Part shown: positions 59,494-64,000 of the stretch, piece by piece
Numbering within the stretch: the first letter of the stretch is position 1
Layout of the letters: every line of letters begins with the position of its first letter
DNA from: Pseudomonas sp. NC02
Lineage (GTDB): Bacteria; Pseudomonadota; Gammaproteobacteria; Pseudomonadales; Pseudomonadaceae
Assembly: GCF_002874965.1 (NCBI RefSeq)
Contig: NZ_CP025624.1
Coordinates: forward strand, 4,464,001 to 4,528,000
Direction of reading: 5' to 3'
Length of the DNA stretch: 64,000 bases
Made by a program: the position numbers and the translations under genes
Notes under the pieces: generated by a model
What the model saw: only the letters and a program-made list of their open reading frames with translations
The model's database searches: none
What the model was told of the DNA's origin: nothing

Positions 59494-62415
59494 ATGTCCC
59501 TGATAGTTCTACTGCTTCTGCCTTTTATCGGCAGCTGTCTGGCGGCCTTGCTGCCGCACAACGCACGCAACACAGAGTCCCTGCTGGCCGGCCTTGTGGC
59601 CCTGGTCGGGACGGTTCAAGTCGCCCTGCTCTACCCCCAGATCGCCCACGGTGGCGTGATACGTGAAGAATTCATGTGGTTGCCCAGCCTCGGGCTGAAC
59701 TTCGTATTGCGCATGGACGGTTTTGCCTGGTTGTTCTCGATGCTGGTGCTGGGCATCGGGACCCTGGTGTCGCTGTACGCCCGGTATTACATGTCGCCGG
59801 AAGACCCGGTGCCGCGCTTCTTCGCGTTTTTCCTGGCCTTCATGGGTGCGATGCTCGGCCTGGTGATCTCCGGCAACCTGATCCAGATCGTGTTTTTCTG
59901 GGAACTCACCAGCCTGTTCTCGTTCCTGCTGATCGGCTACTGGCACCACCGCGCCGATGCCCGGCGTGGCGCCTATATGGCGCTGATGGTCACCGGCGCA
60001 GGCGGCTTGTGCCTGCTGGCGGGGGTGATGCTGCTCGGGCATATCGTGGGCAGCTACGACCTGGACCAGGTCCTGGCTGCCGGTGATCAGATCCGTGCCC
60101 ATTCGTTGTACCCGATCATGCTCGCCCTGGTGCTGATCGGCGCCCTGAGCAAAAGCGCGCAATTCCCCTTCCACTTCTGGCTGCCCCACGCCATGGCTGC
60201 ACCGACGCCGGTGTCGGCCTACCTGCACTCGGCAACGATGGTGAAGGCCGGCGTGTTCCTGCTGGCCCGCCTGTGGCCGTCGCTGTCCGGCAGCGAAGAG
60301 TGGTTCTGGATTGTCGGCGGTGCCGGTGCCATTACCCTGCTGCTCGGCGCTTATTGCGCCATGTTCCAGAACGACCTCAAAGGCCTGCTGGCCTACTCCA
60401 CCATCAGCCACCTCGGGCTGATCACCTTGCTGCTGGGCCTCAACAGCCCGCTGGCCGCTGTCGCCGCCGTATTCCATATCCTTAACCACGCCACTTTCAA
60501 GGCGTCGCTGTTCATGGCGGCGGGGATCATCGACCACGAAAGCGGCACCCGTGACATCCGCAAGCTCAGCGGCCTGTTCAAGCTGATTCCGTTTACCGCC
60601 ACCCTGGCGATGGTCGCCAGTGCGTCCATGGCCGGCGTGCCGCTGCTCAACGGCTTCCTGTCCAAGGAAATGTTCTTCGCCGAAACCGTGTTTATCTCCG
60701 CCACTGCCTGGGTTGAAATCGCCCTGCCGGTCATCGCAACTATCGCCGGTACCTTCAGCGTGGCCTATGCCCTGCGCTTTACCGTGGATGTGTTCTTCGG
60801 CCCCAAGGCCACCAACCTGCCCCACACCCCGCACGAGCCGCCACGCTGGATGCGTGCGCCGGTGGAGTTGCTGGTGTTTACCTGCCTGCTGGTGGGGATT
60901 TTCCCCGCCCAGGTGGTCGGTTCGATCCTCGCCGCAGCGGCCCTGCCGGTGGTCGGCGGCGAACTGCCGGAATACAGCCTCGCCATCTGGCACGGCTGGA
61001 ACGCGCCGATGATCATGAGCCTGGTGGCCATGTCCGGCGGCGTGGTGCTCTATCTGCTGCTGCGCAAGCAACTCAAGTTGGGCCGCTTCAAATACCCGCC
61101 GATCATCAGCTACTTCAATGGCAAGCGCGGCTTCGAGCGCTGCCTGGTGGTGATGATGCGCGGGGTGCGCAAGATCGAAAAACGCATCAGCACCAAACGC
61201 CTGCAAACCCAGCTGTTCCTGCTGGTGCTGGCGGCGGTGATCGCCGGGTTGATCCCGATGCTCTACAGCGGCATCAGTTGGGGCGACCGGCCGAAGATCC
61301 CGGGCTCCATCGTGTTCGTCACCCTGTGGCTGCTGGCAATCGCCTGCGCCCTGGGCGCCGCCTGGCAAGCCAAGTACCACCGGCTGGCAGCCCTGACCAT
61401 GGTCAGCGTGTGCGGGATGGTGACCTGCGTGACCTTCGTCTGGTTCTCGGCGCCAGACCTGGCGCTGACGCAACTGGTGGTGGAAGTGGTCACCACCGTG
61501 CTGATCCTGCTGGGCCTGCGCTGGCTGCCACGGCGGATCGAAGAAGTTTCCCCACTGCCCAGCTCGCTGCGCAAGGCACGCATCCGCCGCCTGCGGGACT
61601 TCCTGCTGTCCACCGTGGTCGGTGGCGGCATGGCGCTGCTCTCCTACGCGATGCTGACCCGCCAGACGCCCAACGACATCTCCTCCTTCTACCTCAGCCG
61701 TGCCCTGCCAGAAGGCGGTGGCAGCAATGTGGTGAACGTGATGCTGGTGGACTTCCGGGGCTTCGACACGCTGGGAGAAATCACCGTGCTCGGCGCCGTG
61801 GCGCTGACCGTCTACGCCCTGCTGCGCCGCTTCCGCCCGTCGAAGGAAAGCATGGAACTGCCCGCGCAACAGCGCCAACTGGCACCCGACGTGGCCACCG
61901 ACCTGATCAACCCGCGCCAGGCCAGCGACACCGCCCTGGGCTTCATGATGGTGCCGGCGGTGCTGGTGCGCCTGCTGCTGCCGATTGCGCTGGTTGTCTC
62001 GTTCTACCTGTTCATGCGTGGGCACAACCAACCGGGCGGCGGGTTTGTCGCCGGCCTGGTGATGTCCGTCGCGTTCATCCTGCAATACATGGTCGCCGGT
62101 ACCCAGTGGGTCGAGGCACAGATGAGCCTGCGGCCGATGCGCTGGATGGGCTTTGGCTTGTTGTCGGCAACCCTGACCGGGCTGGGCGCACTGCTCGCCG
62201 GCTACCCGTTCCTCACCACGCACACCTGGCACTTCAGCCTGCCGGTGCTGGGGGACATCCACGTCGCCAGCGCGCTGTTCTTCGACGTCGGTGTGTACGC
62301 CATGGTGGTCGGCTCGACCTTGCTGATGCTCACCGCCCTCGGCCACCAATCGGTGCGCGCCCATAAACCCAGTAACCAGGCGAAAGCCGTTGCCAGCCCA
62401 GGAGGAGCCGCCTGA
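59494..62415 (+). CDS. phaA: Pha/Mrp Na+(K+)/H+ antiporter subunit A (fused A-B)
   Basis: Inner-membrane protein of 973 residues with about twenty-five helices. The N-terminal two thirds resemble NADH-quinone oxidoreductase subunit L (proton channel core with H-A-M-A-A-P-T-P-V-S-A-Y-L-H-S-A-T-M-V-K-A-G near 230). The C-terminal third carries the MrpB-like domain (F-M-R-G-H-N-Q-P-G-G-G-F). That fused layout is the PhaAB form seen in Pseudomonas. The antiporter maintains pH and Na+/K+ balance. It overlaps phaC by one base (TGATG). Confidence 0.93.
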   Translation: MSLIVLLLLPFIGSCLAALLPHNARNTESLLAGLVALVGTVQVALLYPQIAHGGVIREEFMWLPSLGLNFVLRMDGFAWLFSMLVLGIGTLVSLYARYYMSPEDPVPRFFAFFLAFMGAMLGLVISGNLIQIVFFWELTSLFSFLLIGYWHHRADARRGAYMALMVTGAGGLCLLAGVMLLGHIVGSYDLDQVLAAGDQIRAHSLYPIMLALVLIGALSKSAQFPFHFWLPHAMAAPTPVSAYLHSATMVKAGVFLLARLWPSLSGSEEWFWIVGGAGAITLLLGAYCAMFQNDLKGLLAYSTISHLGLITLLLGLNSPLAAVAAVFHILNHATFKASLFMAAGIIDHESGTRDIRKLSGLFKLIPFTATLAMVASASMAGVPLLNGFLSKEMFFAETVFISATAWVEIALPVIATIAGTFSVAYALRFTVDVFFGPKATNLPHTPHEPPRWMRAPVELLVFTCLLVGIFPAQVVGSILAAAALPVVGGELPEYSLAIWHGWNAPMIMSLVAMSGGVVLYLLLRKQLKLGRFKYPPIISYFNGKRGFERCLVVMMRGVRKIEKRISTKRLQTQLFLLVLAAVIAGLIPMLYSGISWGDRPKIPGSIVFVTLWLLAIACALGAAWQAKYHRLAALTMVSVCGMVTCVTFVWFSAPDLALTQLVVEVVTTVLILLGLRWLPRRIEEVSPLPSSLRKARIRRLRDFLLSTVVGGGMALLSYAMLTRQTPNDISSFYLSRALPEGGGSNVVNVMLVDFRGFDTLGEITVLGAVALTVYALLRRFRPSKESMELPAQQRQLAPDVATDLINPRQASDTALGFMMVPAVLVRLLLPIALVVSFYLFMRGHNQPGGGFVAGLVMSVAFILQYMVAGTQWVEAQMSLRPMRWMGFGLLSATLTGLGALLAGYPFLTTHTWHFSLPVLGDIHVASALFFDVGVYAMVVGSTLLMLTALGHQSVRAHKPSNQAKAVASPGGAA

Positions 62416-62759
62416 TGGAAGAAGTCATCGCAATTGCCATTGGGGTCCTGGCGGCCTCCGGCGTCTGGCTGATCCTGCGGCCACGGACGTTCCAGGTGGT
62501 GATGGGCCTGTGCCTGCTCTCCTACGGGGTCAACCTGTTCATCTTCAGCATGGGCAGCCTGTTCATCGGCAAGGAGCCGATCATCAAGGATGGCGTGCCG
62601 CAAGACTTGCTCAACTACACCGATCCGCTGCCCCAGGCCCTGGTGCTGACGGCAATCGTGATCAGCTTCGCCATGACCGCACTGTTCCTGGTGGTGCTGC
62701 TGGCATCCCGGGGCCTGACCGGCACTGACCATGTGGACGGCCGGGAGCCCAAGGAATGA
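62415..62759 (+). CDS. phaC: Pha/Mrp antiporter subunit C
   Basis: Protein of 114 residues with three helices, homologue of NuoK (L-C-L-L-S-Y-G-V-N-L-F, then D-P-L-P-Q-A-L-V-L-T-A-I-V-I). Its stop overlaps the phaD start (ATGA). The symbol here means the antiporter gene, not polyhydroxyalkanoate synthase. Confidence 0.93.
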   Translation: MEEVIAIAIGVLAASGVWLILRPRTFQVVMGLCLLSYGVNLFIFSMGSLFIGKEPIIKDGVPQDLLNYTDPLPQALVLTAIVISFAMTALFLVVLLASRGLTGTDHVDGREPKE

Positions 62760-64000
62760 CCTGGATGAATCAACTGATCATCGCGCCGATCCTGCTGCCG
62801 TTGCTGACCGCCGCGCTGATGCTGATGCTCGGAGAGAAGCACCGCCCGCTCAAGGCGCGGATCAACCTGTTCTCCAGCATGGTGGGCCTGGGCATCGCTG
62901 TGCTGTTGCTGTACTGGACCCAGAAAGGCGGCCCCGGCTCCATCGGTGTGTACCTGCCGGGCAACTGGCAGGTGCCGTTCGGCATCGTGCTGGTGGTGGA
63001 CCAACTCTCGGCGATGATGCTGGTGCTCACCGGGATCATTGGCGTCAGCGCCCTGCTGTTCGCCATGGCCCGTTGGGATCGGGCCGGCACCAGTTTCCAT
63101 GCGCTGTTCCAGATTCAGCTGATGGGCCTGTATGGCGCCTTTCTGACCGCCGACCTGTTCAACCTGTTCGTATTTTTCGAAGTGCTGCTGGCGGCCTCCT
63201 ACGGCCTGATGCTCCACGGTTCCGGCCGGGCGCGGGTGTCGGCGGGGCTGCATTACATCTCGATCAACCTGCTGGCCTCGACCTTGTTCCTGATTGGCGC
63301 GGCGCTGATCTATGGCGTCACCGGTACCCTGAACTTTGCCGATCTGGCACTGAAAATCCCCCTGGTGCCGGAAGCCGATCGCGGCCTGCTGCATGCCGGT
63401 GCGGGCATCCTCGCCGTCGCCTTCCTGGCCAAGGCCGGGATCTGGCCGCTGAACTTCTGGCTGGCGCCTGCCTACTCCTCGGCCAGTGCGCCAGTGGCGG
63501 CGATGTTTGCGATCATGACCAAGGTCGGCGTGTACACCGTGCTGCGTCTGTGGAACCTGCTGTTCTCCGGCCAGGCGGGTGCCTCGGCGCTGTTCGGTGG
63601 CGACTGGCTGATCTACGGCGGCATGGCGACCATCGTCTGCGCGGCGCTGGCGATGATTGCCGCGCAACGCCTGGAACGCATGGCCAGCCTGAGCATTCTG
63701 GTGTCCGCCGGGATCCTGCTGTCGGCGGTGGGTTTTGCCCAGCCAAGCCTGACCGCCGGGGCGCTGTTTTATCTGGTCAGCTCCACCCTGGCGCTGAGTG
63801 CGCTGTTCCTGCTGGCCGAATTGATCGAGCGTTCGCGCTCGGCCAACGACATGCCCCTGGACGACGAAATCGAAGCCCTGCCCAAGGCCATGGAATCCCT
63901 GCATCCACCGCCCGGCACCAACCTCGACGATGAACAGAAAGCCGTGGTCGGCCAGGTGATTCCCTGGACGGTGGCGTTCCTCGGCCTGAGTTTTATCGCC
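62756..64000 (+). CDS. phaD: Pha/Mrp antiporter subunit D (3' end outside window)
   Basis: At least 415 residues visible, still open at the window edge. NuoM/N-type proton channel: L-N-L-F-V-F-F-E-V-L-L-A near 138, the lysine-bearing F-L-A-K-A-G-I-W-P-L-N-F-W and the A-P-A-Y-S-S-A-S-A-P-V-A segment. ATG at 62756 overlaps phaC; a second ATG at 62765 is possible. The remaining pha genes (E, F, G) presumably follow outside. Confidence 0.92.
   Translation, partial: MTWMNQLIIAPILLPLLTAALMLMLGEKHRPLKARINLFSSMVGLGIAVLLLYWTQKGGPGSIGVYLPGNWQVPFGIVLVVDQLSAMMLVLTGIIGVSALLFAMARWDRAGTSFHALFQIQLMGLYGAFLTADLFNLFVFFEVLLAASYGLMLHGSGRARVSAGLHYISINLLASTLFLIGAALIYGVTGTLNFADLALKIPLVPEADRGLLHAGAGILAVAFLAKAGIWPLNFWLAPAYSSASAPVAAMFAIMTKVGVYTVLRLWNLLFSGQAGASALFGGDWLIYGGMATIVCAALAMIAAQRLERMASLSILVSAGILLSAVGFAQPSLTAGALFYLVSSTLALSALFLLAELIERSRSANDMPLDDEIEALPKAMESLHPPPGTNLDDEQKAVVGQVIPWTVAFLGLSFIA

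Noticed and set aside
1..64000. tRNA, rRNA, CRISPR array, integrase or IS at the T3SS borders marking a genomic island
   Set aside because: None recognised; the T3SS locus borders consist of ordinary genes, REPs and the long repeats.

Overview
The window is GC-rich, gene-dense chromosomal DNA that reads as a member of the Pseudomonas fluorescens group. The support is the codon use, many REP/REPIN palindromes of the GTGGGAGC..GCTCCCAC type, long three-copy intergenic repeats, and typical Pseudomonas neighbours (SfnB, MHS transporters, Pha antiporter). I saw no rRNA, tRNA, CRISPR array, IS element or phage gene.

Layout. 1-1513: FetAB-type iron export genes and a small phosphodiesterase. 1707-7862: a DUF1835 protein, then a LysR regulator with a catabolic-looking operon (flavin monooxygenase, SDR, MHS transporter, RidA). 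8010-15389: a tight co-directional cluster coding for an NMT1/THI5-like binding protein, an APH-type kinase, a rhodanese, a TonB receptor, a lipoprotein acid phosphatase, a PnuC-type vitamin transporter and a GntR/UTRA regulator. A perfect palindrome overlaps the promoter of its first gene. I read this as a phosphorylated-vitamin scavenging operon (thiamine or nicotinamide riboside type).

15496-39347: a complete non-flagellar type III secretion system of the rhizobial (Rhc) type. The apparatus genes lie on the minus strand (sctF candidate-D-X-Y-V-C2-cpaD-like, then sctC1-small ORF-I-J-K-L-N-O-Q-R-S-T-U). They are bracketed by two very large HrpK-like proteins on the plus strand and an orphan winged-helix regulator. 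The secretin is split, and its main part, with a CpaD-like lipoprotein and a TadD-like TPR lipoprotein, looks Tad-pilus derived. SctU lacks the NPTH autocleavage motif. Both HrpK-like genes share a 16-bp upstream motif with 10-bp-phased TGTGAAA repeats, a likely regulon signature.

39348-50707: repeats, a DyP peroxidase, GapN, a FUSC protein, a deletion scar joining two broken genes, and a TetR-controlled MacB-type tripartite efflux operon. 50811-56722: a sulfur-acquisition-like group on the minus strand (SfnB, a free acyl-CoA dehydrogenase C-terminal domain, an LLM monooxygenase, a truncated adenylation domain, an FAD/NAD(P) protein) and an XRE-cupin regulator divergent from an EamA exporter. 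57730-59307: an ABC-F gene interrupted by one in-frame TGA. 59494-64000: the start of the Pha/Mrp sodium(potassium)/proton antiporter operon, cut by the window edge.
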